Below are positions 25,865 through 34,284 of a DNA stretch of 64,000 bases, in pieces (position 1 is the first letter of the stretch; each line of letters begins with the position of its first letter). Source of the stretch: Bog-756 sp963734435 (lineage in GTDB: Bacteria > Actinomycetota > Acidimicrobiia > Acidimicrobiales > RAAP-2); the NCBI GenBank assembly GCA_963734435.1, contig CAVTHA010000002.1, positions 248,001-312,000 on the forward strand, in the 5' to 3' direction. A program made the position numbers and the translations under genes. The notes beneath the pieces were generated by a model that ran no database searches, had not been told where the DNA came from, and saw nothing but the letters and a program-made list of their open reading frames with translations.

Positions 25865-27082
25865 CAGCGCGGTGACCCTCCGGCGGATCGGGAGCGGCGA
25901 GAGAGGTGGCGCGAGCGTTTGCTCCGCTCCTTGCCGGGTGGAGGGTGGCCGTCGGGGGTCGAGGTCTCGGCACCGTCCGGGTCCGGGTCCGAATCCGGCT
26001 GGAGTGATGGTCGGGTGGCGATGACGTGGACATCCAGCGAACCGCCCGCCGCCCGGATGACAGAATTGATGATCGATCCGCGGACGAACTCGTTCAGTCG
26101 GCTCCGGTGGGTGGCGCCCATGACCAGTTGGGTGGCGTTTTCGGCTCGGGCCACCTGGACCAGGGCAGGGGCAACGTCAGTGCCGACCACCTCGACGAAG
26201 CGTCCTCCGAGGTCGTCGAGCAGGGCGCGGTTGTGGACCAGGCCCTGCGCTCCGGCGCCCGTGAGGGAGTCGTCGGTCCGCACGTGCACACCGACCAGCT
26301 CGGCCTTGGTGCGCATGGCCATTCGGGCGGCCCGCCGGATGAGCACCGCGCTGCCACGCGAGCCGGTGAGCGAGACGACCACACGCTCCTTGGTCTCCCA
26401 CGGTCCGGCGATGCTGTGGCGCTCTCGGTAGTCGTTGAGCTCCTCGTCCACCCGATCGGCGACCCACAGGAGGGCCAGCTCACGTAGTGCGGTCAGATTG
26501 CCGGTACGGAAGTAGTTGGCTGAGCGCGGGATCGATCTTCTCCGGGGGATAGATGTTGCCGTGGGCCAACCGCCTGCGCAGCGCCTCGGGTGCCATGTCG
26601 ACCAGCTCGATCTGGTCGGCAGCCCGCACCACGGGATCAGGCACTGTCTCGTGCTGGGTGACCCCGGTGATCTGCTCGACGACGTCGTTGAGCGACTCGA
26701 GATGTTGAAGGTTGATCGTCGATATGACGTTGATGCCGGCGTCGAGGAGATCCTCGACGTCCTGCCAGCGCTTGGGATGCTTCGAGCCGGGCACATTGGT
26801 GTGCGCCAGCTCGTCCACCAGGGCCAGCTGGGGCTTGCGCTCCAGGAGTCCCTCGACGTCCATCTCCTCGAAGGTCTGGCCCCGGTAGTCAAGGGTGCGA
26901 CGCGGGAAGATCTCCAGGTCGCGGATCTGCGCGTCGGTATGGGGCCGTCCGTGCTCCTGCACCCAGCCGACCACGACGTCGGTGCCGCGTTCCTTCCTTC
27001 GCCAACCTTCGTTGAGCATGGCGTAGGTCTTACCGACCCCGGGAGCGGCGCCGAGATAGAGCCGAAGCTTTCCCCGTGCCAC
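25861..27082 (-). CDS. KdpD N-terminal sensor plus USP domain, separate protein, frameshifted
   Basis: About 405 residues when two frames are joined near 26513. The first 200 residues are the KdpD domain: Walker A in LGAAPGVGKTYAMLNEG near 10, Walker B in ALVDELAHTNVPGS near 90, NVISTINLQHLESLNDVV, and PEALRRRLAHGNIYP. After the frame change NYFRTGNLTALRELALLWVA leads into a universal-stress-like domain (VVVSLTGSRGSAVLIRRAAR, LVMGATHRSRLNEFVRGSI). It ends with a charged tail where E. coli KdpD would continue into DUF4118. GTG start at 27082. The indel (one base around CTCAGCCAAC) is probably technical; the separation from the kinase half is genuine, since that gene has its own overlapping start. 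Confidence 0.8.
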
Positions 27083-27214
27083 AGTTGACGGCCTCCTGAC
27101 CCTAGGGTTGACCTACTGGCTGGCGGTGGGTGGCTCCCTCAGGCGCGAAGGCTGCTGCCTCCCGCTCGCCACCAATCCAGTGTTGTGGCCCAGGCTACGC
27201 CTTGTCACGACGCC

Positions 27215-27910
27215 TCACGCCGCCACCACCGGATCCGGGTTGAGGCTGTAGCCGACGCCCGGCATGGTCCGGATCAGCGTGCCCGAGCTGTCGTGGAGCT
27301 TCTGCCGTAGCCGGTGAACATAGGCGTGCAGGTATTGCGCCTCTCGCCCATAGCCCGTCCCCCACACGGCGGACAGGATCATCTGATGGGTGCACGTCCT
27401 TCCGGCGTGATGCGCCAGGAAGGACAGGACTTGGAACTCCTTTGCCGTGAGGTCGACCGGGAGGCCTCCGAGATGCGCCTCGCGATGGACGAGGTCGAGG
27501 TCCAGCGATCCGATGGTGATCACGGCCGACTGGGGATCGTCGGAGGCCGAAATCCTGTGGCGGAGAGCCGTCCGTATTCGCGCTTCGAGCTCCGCCATGC
27601 CGAAGGGCTTGGTCACGAAGTCATCCGCGCCCCCGTCGAGGGCGGCAACCTTGCGGTCTTCGCTGCCACTCGCCGACAGGATGATGATCGGGACCCGGCT
27701 CCATTGGCGGATCCGCTTGCACACCGCCTGCCCGTCGATGTCGGGGAGACCGAGATCAAGTACGACGATCTCGGGGGAGGCCAGGGCGGTCTGCGAGATC
27801 CCCTCCTCGCCGTCGACTGCGGTGATCACGTCGTGGCCGCCGGCCCGGAGGCCGAGCCGGAGCGCTCGGAGAAGGGAGGGATCGTCATCGATCACCAGCA
27901 CCTTTGCCAT
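27215..27910 (-). CDS. kdpE: OmpR-family response regulator KdpE
   Basis: 231 residues starting MAKVLVIDDDPSLLRALRLG at ATG 27910. The receiver has phospho-Asp in VVLDLGLPDIDGQ near residue 50, the conserved Ser of IIILSASG and Lys of DDFVTKPFG. The DNA-binding wing domain carries VDLTAKEFQVLSFLAHHAGR and YLHAYVHRLRQKLHD, ending MPGVGYSLNPDPV. It lies four bases after its kinase gene, which is divergent from kdpFABC, so this pair is the best candidate for KdpDE control of the potassium pump through the repeats at 29432-29479. Confidence 0.85.
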   Translation of the reverse strand: MAKVLVIDDDPSLLRALRLGLRAGGHDVITAVDGEEGISQTALASPEIVVLDLGLPDIDGQAVCKRIRQWSRVPIIILSASGSEDRKVAALDGGADDFVTKPFGMAELEARIRTALRHRISASDDPQSAVITIGSLDLDLVHREAHLGGLPVDLTAKEFQVLSFLAHHAGRTCTHQMILSAVWGTGYGREAQYLHAYVHRLRQKLHDSSGTLIRTMPGVGYSLNPDPVVAA

Positions 27911-27914
27911 GGAC

Positions 27915-29381
27915 CTAGCCGCCGATCCGGTTGGCCGCCGGTGGAAGGCTGAAGACGAACCGGGCGCCTCCACCCTGGGCCTCTTCGACCCAGATGTGCT
28001 CGCCATGGGCTTCGACGAAGGTCTTGGCGATGGTGAGGCCGATGCCGGCCCGCCCTCCGGTGTCGAAGCGAACATAGCGGTCGAACACTGCTTCCCGCTC
28101 GGCCAGGGGCACCCCAGGTCCGGCGTCGGCTACCGAGAGCGCGACGCGATCGCCCCGAACCTCGCCGGCCACCGTGATCAGGCTCTCGGGCGGGGCGTAA
28201 CGACTTGCATTGTCCAACAGGTTAGCGACTACCTGGCCGATCAGAAGATGGTCGACGTCGACTGGGGGCAGGTCCTCGGGGACCGCCATCACCACCCGAT
28301 GGTCTCCCAGGGTGGATCGCAGGGCGGCCACCGCCTCTTGGGCCAGGTTGGGGACCGATGTCGGTCGGCGTCGAACCTCGAGCACGCCGGCATCGATGCG
28401 TGTCATGTCGAGGAGACTGGTCACCAGTCGGGTCAGCCGATCGGTCTCGACGTCGATCAGGCCGTGCAACTCACAGGTATCGGCATCCGAGAGCGGGTAC
28501 GACGGGTGCAACAGGGTCGACGACGCCACCTTCATGGTCGCCAGCGGCGTGCGCAGGTCGTGCGACACCGCCCCGACCAGCGCGTGCCGCAGGCGGTCGA
28601 CCTCCTCCAGCAGCTCCGAACGCACCGCCTGGTCCTGGAGCTGGGCCCGTTCCAGGGTGAGTGCGGCATGGTTGGCGAACGTGCGGAGCAGGGCCCGGTC
28701 CGCCTCGGTGGCCGGGCTTCCCCGCATCGCCAGCATGCCGACCGGACGGCCCGAGGCCGTCAAGGCCACGGTCCGGATCTCTCCGGGCCCGCCCGGCCAG
28801 GTATCGAGACTCACCGGAACGCCTGACAATGGCTCGAGTCCTTGGAGCTCGTCCCGAGACAGCGCTTCGCCGGCCGAGGCGGCGATCTCCAGCCGGTCCC
28901 CCTCCGGGACGAGGAGGGCTACGCCAGGGACCTCGAAAACGGTCCTGACGGCATCCACGATGGTTTTCAAGAGATCCTCGACCGAGCGGTCCGCCACCAG
29001 GAGCTCTGACAATTCGAACAGGCGCTGTCCATCGACAGTCCGCCGCTGGGCCTCGGACCGGGCCGACTCGAGACTGGCGACGACCCTCGACACCAGCAGC
29101 ATGACTACCGCGTAGACGGCCAGAGCCACCCAGTCCTGGGTACGGGCCACCCTCAGGCGGTTGTAAGGGGGGACGAACCAGTAGTCGTAGACGAGGAACC
29201 CGGCGACGACGCTCACCGCTCCGGCCCGGAACCCGCCGATGATCACGGCGGCCACCACCGGTACCACCAGCACGAGGGCGGCGGTGGCGATGCTCAGGTG
29301 CGAACGGAGCGGGAGCATGGCCGCGCCAAGGCCGAAAGAGAGGATGACTCCGGCGAACGAGCCGACGAGTGTTCTGCGCAC
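27915..29381 (-). CDS. Histidine kinase with DUF4118 and GAF domains (KdpD C-terminal half)
   Basis: 488 residues. Residues about 5-105 are hydrophobic DUF4118 helices (VILSFGLGAAMLPL, AALVLVVPVVAAVIIGGFRA, VVAGFLVYDYWFVPPYNRLR, WVALAVYAVVMLLVSRVVAS). A GAF domain spans about 120-250 and the phospho-His is in VGAVSHDLRTPLATMKVASS near 273. ATP boxes are NLLDNASRY, DAGPGV and GIGLTIAKTFVEAHG. It lacks the KdpD N-terminal ATP-binding/USP module, which two other genes at this locus encode separately. It starts 121 bases from the divergent kdp operon and overlaps nothing upstream, so it shares that control region. Confidence 0.87.
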   Translation of the reverse strand: MRRTLVGSFAGVILSFGLGAAMLPLRSHLSIATAALVLVVPVVAAVIIGGFRAGAVSVVAGFLVYDYWFVPPYNRLRVARTQDWVALAVYAVVMLLVSRVVASLESARSEAQRRTVDGQRLFELSELLVADRSVEDLLKTIVDAVRTVFEVPGVALLVPEGDRLEIAASAGEALSRDELQGLEPLSGVPVSLDTWPGGPGEIRTVALTASGRPVGMLAMRGSPATEADRALLRTFANHAALTLERAQLQDQAVRSELLEEVDRLRHALVGAVSHDLRTPLATMKVASSTLLHPSYPLSDADTCELHGLIDVETDRLTRLVTSLLDMTRIDAGVLEVRRRPTSVPNLAQEAVAALRSTLGDHRVVMAVPEDLPPVDVDHLLIGQVVANLLDNASRYAPPESLITVAGEVRGDRVALSVADAGPGVPLAEREAVFDRYVRFDTGGRAGIGLTIAKTFVEAHGEHIWVEEAQGGGARFVFSLPPAANRIGG

Positions 29382-29431
29382 GGTGCCATTGTCGTACGGG
29401 AACCAGCGAACGGTCGGATGGCAGCGCTCTA

Positions 29432-29479
29432 TTAAGAATTTATTCAGAGCCGCCGGCCGGTATTGAGAATCTGTTAAGA
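29432..29479. promoter_or_regulatory. Putative KdpE operator: two copies of TTNAGA-N5-TTNAGA
   Basis: TTAAGA (29432) and TTCAGA (29443) are 11 bases apart start to start. TTGAGA (29463) and TTAAGA (29474) repeat the arrangement exactly 31 bases downstream, about three helical turns. The enclosing 20-mers agree at 16 of 20 positions and form an AT-rich patch in a GC-rich genome. OmpR-family regulators bind tandem direct repeats at 10-11 base spacing, so this fits two KdpE dimer sites. It lies between the kinase start (29381) and the kdp start (29502). Confidence 0.65.
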
Positions 29480-29501
29480 GCGACGGGCGGATACTCGTTC
29501 C

Positions 29502-29585
29502 ATGGCAGACTTCCTTGCGGTACTCGGCATCATCGGCTTCGTGCTGGTGATGCTCGGACTCATCTGGGCGCTGGACCGGGTATGA
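29502..29585 (+). CDS. 27-residue membrane peptide preceding kdpF
   Basis: ATG 29502 opens a frame MADFLAVLGIIGFVLVMLGL followed by IWALDRV, a single hydrophobic helix with a charged end. Its TGA overlaps the kdpF ATG (ATGA at 29582), so it would be co-translated with the pump subunits. The length and topology mimic KdpF, but it lacks the KdpF C-terminal P-E-(K/R)-F. It could be an extra small subunit, a regulatory leader peptide or a chance frame. The overlap and membrane character favour a real gene. Confidence 0.5.
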   Translation: MADFLAVLGIIGFVLVMLGLIWALDRV

Positions 29586-29671
29586 CCTGGACCCAGGGCG
29601 TTCTTCTCGGCGTCGCCGTCGTGATGTTCATCTACCTGGGCTTTGCCATGTTCAAGCCCGAAAAGTTCTAG
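29582..29671 (+). CDS. kdpF: Potassium-transporting ATPase small subunit KdpF
   Basis: A 29-residue single-helix peptide (MTWTQGVLLGVAVVMFIYLG then FAMFKPEKF). The Y-L-x-x-(A/M)-x-x-x-P-E-(K/R)-F ending is the KdpF signature. KdpF stabilises the KdpABC complex in the membrane. Its TAG is directly followed by the kdpA ATG with no gap. Too short for most gene callers. Confidence 0.85.
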   Translation: MTWTQGVLLGVAVVMFIYLGFAMFKPEKF

Positions 29672-31360
29672 ATGGGCTTCACCTGGACCATCATCACCCT
29701 GGTCTTCGCCCTGGGGCTTACCTGGCGGTACCTCGGGTCGTACATGGCCGCCGTTTTCGAGGGCCGGGTGCACTTCCTCGGTTGGGCCGAACGACCCGTT
29801 TACCGCCTGCTGGGGACCGGTCCCGAACAGGAACAGAACTGGAAGCGCTACGCGGGGTCGATGGTGATCTTCTCCGCCGTGGCGATGGCGGTCACCTACC
29901 TGCTCGTTCGGATCCAGGGCTCGCTCCCGCTCAACCCGCAGCACTTCGGGGCAGTGGGCCAGGCGCTCAGCTTCAACACCGCCGCGTCCTTCATGACCAA
30001 CACCAACTGGCAGAACTACGGCGGTGAGACGACTATGTCGTACTTCTCGCAGATCGGCGCGCTGACCTTCGAACAGATCATCAGCCCGGTGATCGGCATC
30101 GCCGTAGCCATCGCCATGGTGCGGGGATTCTCCCGGCGCAACTCCCCGACAATCGGGAACTTCTGGGTCGATATGACCCACGGCCTGCTCTACGTCGTGA
30201 TCCCGATTGCCTTCGTTGGCGGGATCATCTTCGTCGGACAGGGAGCCGTCCAGACATTGGCCGGGACCGCCAGCTTCCACGATGCGCTGAACGGGGTCAC
30301 CCAGACCATTGCCCGAGGGCCGATCGGCTTCATGGAATCGATCAAGCAGTTGGGGAACAACGGGGGTGGGTTCCTCAACGCCAACTCGGCCACCACTTTC
30401 GAGAACCCGACCGGGTTGACCAACTGGCTGTCTATCTACCTTCTTCTGGCCATCCCCTTCGCTCTCACCTACACCTTCGGCAAGATGGTCGGGAGCATCC
30501 GCCACGGGGCCGCCCTGCTGGCCGCCATGGTGCTCATCTTCGGCGTCTGGGTGGGCTACACAAGCATCGCCGAGCACCAGCAGAACCCGGCGGTCGCCGC
30601 CGCCGGGGTGCACTCCAACGTCGGGAACACCGAGGGCAAGGAAGTGCGCTTTGGTGACACCACCACGGCATTGTTCGGCGTGGCGTCGACCAACACATCC
30701 ACCGGTTCGGCCGACGCTTCCTATGATTCGTTCACGCCCATCGGCGGTTTGGGACTGATGAGCGGCATGATGCTCGGCGAGGTCACGCCCGGAGGGGCCG
30801 GCAGCGGGCTGTACACCATCCTGATCTACGCCATCATCGCCGTGTTCATCGGCGGCCTCATGATCGGGCGAACACCCGAGTACCTGGGGAAGAAGATCCA
30901 GGCCAAGGAGGTGAAGTTGGCTGGCCTCGGTGCACTGGTGATGCCCATTCTCGTGCTCGTCCTCACCGCCATCGCCGTCTCGATCCACGCCGGCCGAGCG
31001 GGACCTCTCAACGCCGGTCCCCACGGATTCTCCGAGATCCTCTACGGGTTTACCTCACCCGGAAACAACAACGGCTCGGCGTTCGGGGGCCTGACCGGAA
31101 ACACCGCCTTCTACAACGTTACGCAAGGCATCGCCTTCCTGATCGGCAGGGTGGGCATCATGATCCCCGCCTTGGCCCTTGGAGGCGTGCTGGCGGCGAA
31201 GAACGTCGTCCCCGAGTCCCTCGGGACGTTCCGCACCGACAACTCGATGTTCGTCGGCCTGACCATCGGAGTCATCGTGATCATTGGAGGCCTCACCTTC
31301 TTTCCGGCCTTGGCCCTCGGGCCGATCGTCGAGCAACTCAGCCACGGACAGTTCTTCTGA
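29672..31360 (+). CDS. kdpA: Potassium-transporting ATPase potassium-binding subunit KdpA
   Basis: A 562-residue channel-like subunit with about ten membrane spans. Selectivity-filter regions characteristic of KdpA are visible: AASFMTNTNWQNYGGETTMS near residue 105, KQLGNNGGGFLNANSATTFE near 228, GLGLMSGMMLGEVTPGGAGSG near 355, and the fourth filter NNNGSAFGGLTGNTAFYN near 465. It binds and passes K+ in the high-affinity Kdp pump and couples to the ATPase KdpB. Length is normal for the family. Its TGA overlaps the kdpB ATG, and the operon runs kdpF-A-B-C in standard order. Confidence 0.97.
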   Translation: MGFTWTIITLVFALGLTWRYLGSYMAAVFEGRVHFLGWAERPVYRLLGTGPEQEQNWKRYAGSMVIFSAVAMAVTYLLVRIQGSLPLNPQHFGAVGQALSFNTAASFMTNTNWQNYGGETTMSYFSQIGALTFEQIISPVIGIAVAIAMVRGFSRRNSPTIGNFWVDMTHGLLYVVIPIAFVGGIIFVGQGAVQTLAGTASFHDALNGVTQTIARGPIGFMESIKQLGNNGGGFLNANSATTFENPTGLTNWLSIYLLLAIPFALTYTFGKMVGSIRHGAALLAAMVLIFGVWVGYTSIAEHQQNPAVAAAGVHSNVGNTEGKEVRFGDTTTALFGVASTNTSTGSADASYDSFTPIGGLGLMSGMMLGEVTPGGAGSGLYTILIYAIIAVFIGGLMIGRTPEYLGKKIQAKEVKLAGLGALVMPILVLVLTAIAVSIHAGRAGPLNAGPHGFSEILYGFTSPGNNNGSAFGGLTGNTAFYNVTQGIAFLIGRVGIMIPALALGGVLAAKNVVPESLGTFRTDNSMFVGLTIGVIVIIGGLTFFPALALGPIVEQLSHGQFF

Positions 31361-33429
31361 TGACCATGACCACCACCCAACCAGATCCGGCCACACCGGT
31401 AACCCAAGCCCACGGCGTGGCTGAGGCTCGAGGGCTGTTCGATCGAGAGATCCTTCGCCAGGCATTCATCGACTCCTTCAAGAAGCTGAACCCGGCCGTT
31501 CAGATCAAGAACCCGGTGATGTTCGTGGTGCTGGTGGGGACGGTGATCACCTTCATCGAGGCGATTGCGCACCCGGGCATCTTCACCTGGTCCATCACCA
31601 TCTGGCTCTTCCTTACCGTGATCTTCGCCAACTTTGCCGAAGCCATGGCTGAGGGAAGGGGCAAGGCCCAGGCTGACACGCTCCGCCGCATGCGATCCGA
31701 GACCGAGGCCCGGCGCCTCCTCCCCGACGGGACCGAGGAGCTGGTGCCGGCCGCCGCCCTCTCGACGGGCGACATGGTGGTCTGCGAGGCCGGTGACCTC
31801 ATCCCCTCCGATGGCGAGATCACCGAGGGCATCGCCTCGGTCGACGAGTCAGCGATCACCGGCGAGTCAGCCCCGGTCATCCGGGAGTCGGGCGGAGACC
31901 GCTCGGCGGTGACCGGCGGGACGAAGGTCCTCTCCGACCGGATCGTGGTGCGCATCACCGCCGAGCGCGGCCAGACCTTCCTCGACCGCATGATCACCCT
32001 GGTCGAAGGGGCCAACCGACAGAAGACCCCGAACGAGATCGCCCTCACCATCCTTCTTGCTGTGTTGACGATCGTGTTCCTGCCGGTGGTCGTCTCGCTC
32101 CAGGCCTTCGGTCACTACTCGGGCGCCTCAGTCTCGGTAGTCATCCTGGTCTCGTTGCTCGTCTGCCTGATCCCGACCACGATCGGAGCCTTGCTCTCGG
32201 CCATCGGGATTGCTGGCATGGACCGCCTGGTGCAGCGCAATGTGCTGGCCATGAGCGGTCGAGCGGTGGAGGCAGCCGGCGACGTACAGACCCTGCTACT
32301 GGACAAGACGGGGACCATCACCCTCGGCAACCGGATGGCATCCGACTTCATAGCCGTCGGTGGCCACACTGAGCAGGACGTGGCCGACGCCTCGCAGCTG
32401 GCCTCGCTGGCCGACGAGACTCCGGAGGGCCGCTCGATCGTGGTGTTGGCCAAGGAGCGATTCAACATCAGAGAGCGTGAGCTCGAGGGCGAGCACACCT
32501 TCGTGCCGTTCACCGCCCAGACCCGCATGTCCGGTCTCGACGTCGGCCCGCGGCAGATCCGGAAGGGGGCAGCGGAATCGGTGAAGCGGTGGGTCACCGA
32601 CCAGGGCGGGACGGTGCCCGCCGACCTCGATGAAATCGTGGACCGCATCTCACGCGCCGGATCCACACCGCTGGTGGTGGCCGACGGTCGGGTGATCCTC
32701 GGAGTCATCGAGCTCAAGGACGTGGTGAAGCAGGGCATCCGGGAGAAGTTCGACGAGATGCGCCAGATGGGCATCCGCACCGTGATGATCACCGGGGACA
32801 ATCCCCTGACCGCGGCGGCCATCGCCCAAGAGGCCGGCGTCGACGACTTCTTGGCCGAGGCCACGCCCGAGGCCAAGATGGCGCTGATCAAGTCCGAGCA
32901 GGAGGGCGGGAAGCTGATCGCCATGACCGGCGACGGCACCAACGATGCTCCGGCCTTGGCTCAGGCCGACGTCGGGGTGGCCATGAACACCGGGACCACC
33001 GCGGCCAAAGAGGCCGGCAACATGGTCGACCTCGACTCCAACCCGACCAAGCTCATCGACGTCGTGGAGATCGGCAAGCAGCTCCTCATCACTCGAGGTT
33101 CGCTCACCACGTTCTCCATCGCCAATGACGTGGCCAAGTACTTCGCCATCATCCCCGCGTTGTTCGTCGCCACCTACCCGCAGCTGAACGCACTCAACAT
33201 CATGAAGCTGCACAGCCCACAGAGCGCGGTACTGTCAGCCGTCATCTTCAATGCGTTGGTGATCGTGGCCCTCATCCCACTGGCCCTGCGCGGTGTGAGG
33301 TTCCGGGCGGCCAGCTCGGCGGCCATCCTGCGACGAAACGTATGGATCTACGGCGTAGGGGGGATCATCGTTCCCTTCGCCTTCATCAAGCTCATCGACC
33401 TCATCCTCGTCGCTCTACACGCCTACTGA
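31360..33429 (+). CDS. kdpB: Potassium-transporting ATPase ATP-binding subunit KdpB
   Basis: A 689-residue P-type ATPase (class IA). The phosphorylated aspartate is in LLLDKTGTITLGNRMA near residue 313. The actuator loop is ITGESAPVI near 165, with the hinge GDGTNDAPALAQADVGVAMN near 525. Nucleotide-domain residues FTAQTRMSGLD and KGAAES are present. Membrane helix motifs include LIPTTIGALLSAIGIAGMDR. It hydrolyses ATP to drive K+ through KdpA. All catalytic residues appear intact. Overlaps kdpA by one base and precedes kdpC by 13 bases. Confidence 0.97.
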   Translation: MTMTTTQPDPATPVTQAHGVAEARGLFDREILRQAFIDSFKKLNPAVQIKNPVMFVVLVGTVITFIEAIAHPGIFTWSITIWLFLTVIFANFAEAMAEGRGKAQADTLRRMRSETEARRLLPDGTEELVPAAALSTGDMVVCEAGDLIPSDGEITEGIASVDESAITGESAPVIRESGGDRSAVTGGTKVLSDRIVVRITAERGQTFLDRMITLVEGANRQKTPNEIALTILLAVLTIVFLPVVVSLQAFGHYSGASVSVVILVSLLVCLIPTTIGALLSAIGIAGMDRLVQRNVLAMSGRAVEAAGDVQTLLLDKTGTITLGNRMASDFIAVGGHTEQDVADASQLASLADETPEGRSIVVLAKERFNIRERELEGEHTFVPFTAQTRMSGLDVGPRQIRKGAAESVKRWVTDQGGTVPADLDEIVDRISRAGSTPLVVADGRVILGVIELKDVVKQGIREKFDEMRQMGIRTVMITGDNPLTAAAIAQEAGVDDFLAEATPEAKMALIKSEQEGGKLIAMTGDGTNDAPALAQADVGVAMNTGTTAAKEAGNMVDLDSNPTKLIDVVEIGKQLLITRGSLTTFSIANDVAKYFAIIPALFVATYPQLNALNIMKLHSPQSAVLSAVIFNALVIVALIPLALRGVRFRAASSAAILRRNVWIYGVGGIIVPFAFIKLIDLILVALHAY

Positions 33430-33442
33430 TGGAGCCCTCCTG

Positions 33443-34069
33443 ATGCTCGTCCACCTCCGTCGAGCGATCATTCTCGCCGTGGTCGCACTCATCCTCACGT
33501 TTGCCTATGCGTTGGCCGGCACTGGGCTTTCCCAGTTGCTGTTCAAGCACCAGGCCGACGGGTCTCTCACCGCCAATGGGTCCACGCTCATCGGCCAGAA
33601 CTGGTCGGCCACTAAGTGTCCCGGTCATCCGGACGGCAGCTGTGTCTTCCAGGGCCGGCCCGACGACCTCGGGCCCTATGCGGCCAACCCGAAGGCAACG
33701 CCACCGGTCGCCGGGGGGGACAACCCCTTGATGGCCAACGGCAACAGCGGCCAGTCCGGGGCCAGCAACCTCGGCCCCCGGTCCAAGGTCCTGAAGGGCA
33801 ACACCCAAGCGTTGGTGGCTTACTGGCATGCCCGAGGCGTTAACCCCACCCCCGATCTCGTCACCACCTCGGGCAGCGGGTATGACCCGAACATCACTGC
33901 GGCCGATGCCCTGGTCCAGATCCCGATGGTCTCCAGAGCCACCGGCTTGGCCCCCTCGACCCTGCGTGCGCTGATCTCCCGCGAGAACAACGGCGCCCAG
34001 CTGGGCTTCCTTGGCAGCAGCTACATCAACGTGCTGCAGCTGAACGAGGCCCTGGCCAAGCTGCGATGA
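33443..34069 (+). CDS. kdpC: Potassium-transporting ATPase KdpC subunit
   Basis: 208 residues with one N-terminal membrane anchor (AIILAVVALILTFAYALAGT) and a periplasmic-side domain. Family marks are GSTLIGQNW near residue 47, FQGRP near 72, and the conserved tail DALVQIPMVSRATGLAPSTL, then FLGSSYINVLQLNEAL. KdpC stabilises the ATP-bound KdpB. It is slightly longer than the E. coli subunit because of a glycine/asparagine-rich loop (MANGNSGQSGASN), usual in actinobacteria. ATG 33443 is preceded by GGAGCCC. It ends the pump operon, with a 215-base gap before the next kdpD-like gene. Confidence 0.95.
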   Translation: MLVHLRRAIILAVVALILTFAYALAGTGLSQLLFKHQADGSLTANGSTLIGQNWSATKCPGHPDGSCVFQGRPDDLGPYAANPKATPPVAGGDNPLMANGNSGQSGASNLGPRSKVLKGNTQALVAYWHARGVNPTPDLVTTSGSGYDPNITAADALVQIPMVSRATGLAPSTLRALISRENNGAQLGFLGSSYINVLQLNEALAKLR

Positions 34070-34284
34070 CCCCGCCCGGCTCCCAGAAATGTTGCGTGGT
34101 CTGGACAAGCGGCTTCGGCGGGCAATGTGCCATCTCTTGGTCCCGCCGGTCAGAAAGGCTGAATCGAGACAACCAGCCGGTGTTCACGGGGTGGTTTGCC
34201 GAAGAGGCACGCGACGGGCACCCGGCATAACGCGAACCGGATGGAGGCTTTGAAACGGCCGTCGAACCGAATGACCAGGGATCG

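Noticed and set aside
29474..31024. Long open frame antisense to kdpA
   Set aside because: Histidine/glycine/aspartate-rich shadow of a strongly recognisable KdpA coding sequence; no independent motif.
34070..34284. Possible riboswitch (for example ydaO-type c-di-AMP) ahead of the second KdpD-N gene
   Set aside because: Considered because the USP domain can bind c-di-AMP, but no conserved ydaO core or clear paired elements could be recognised by eye.
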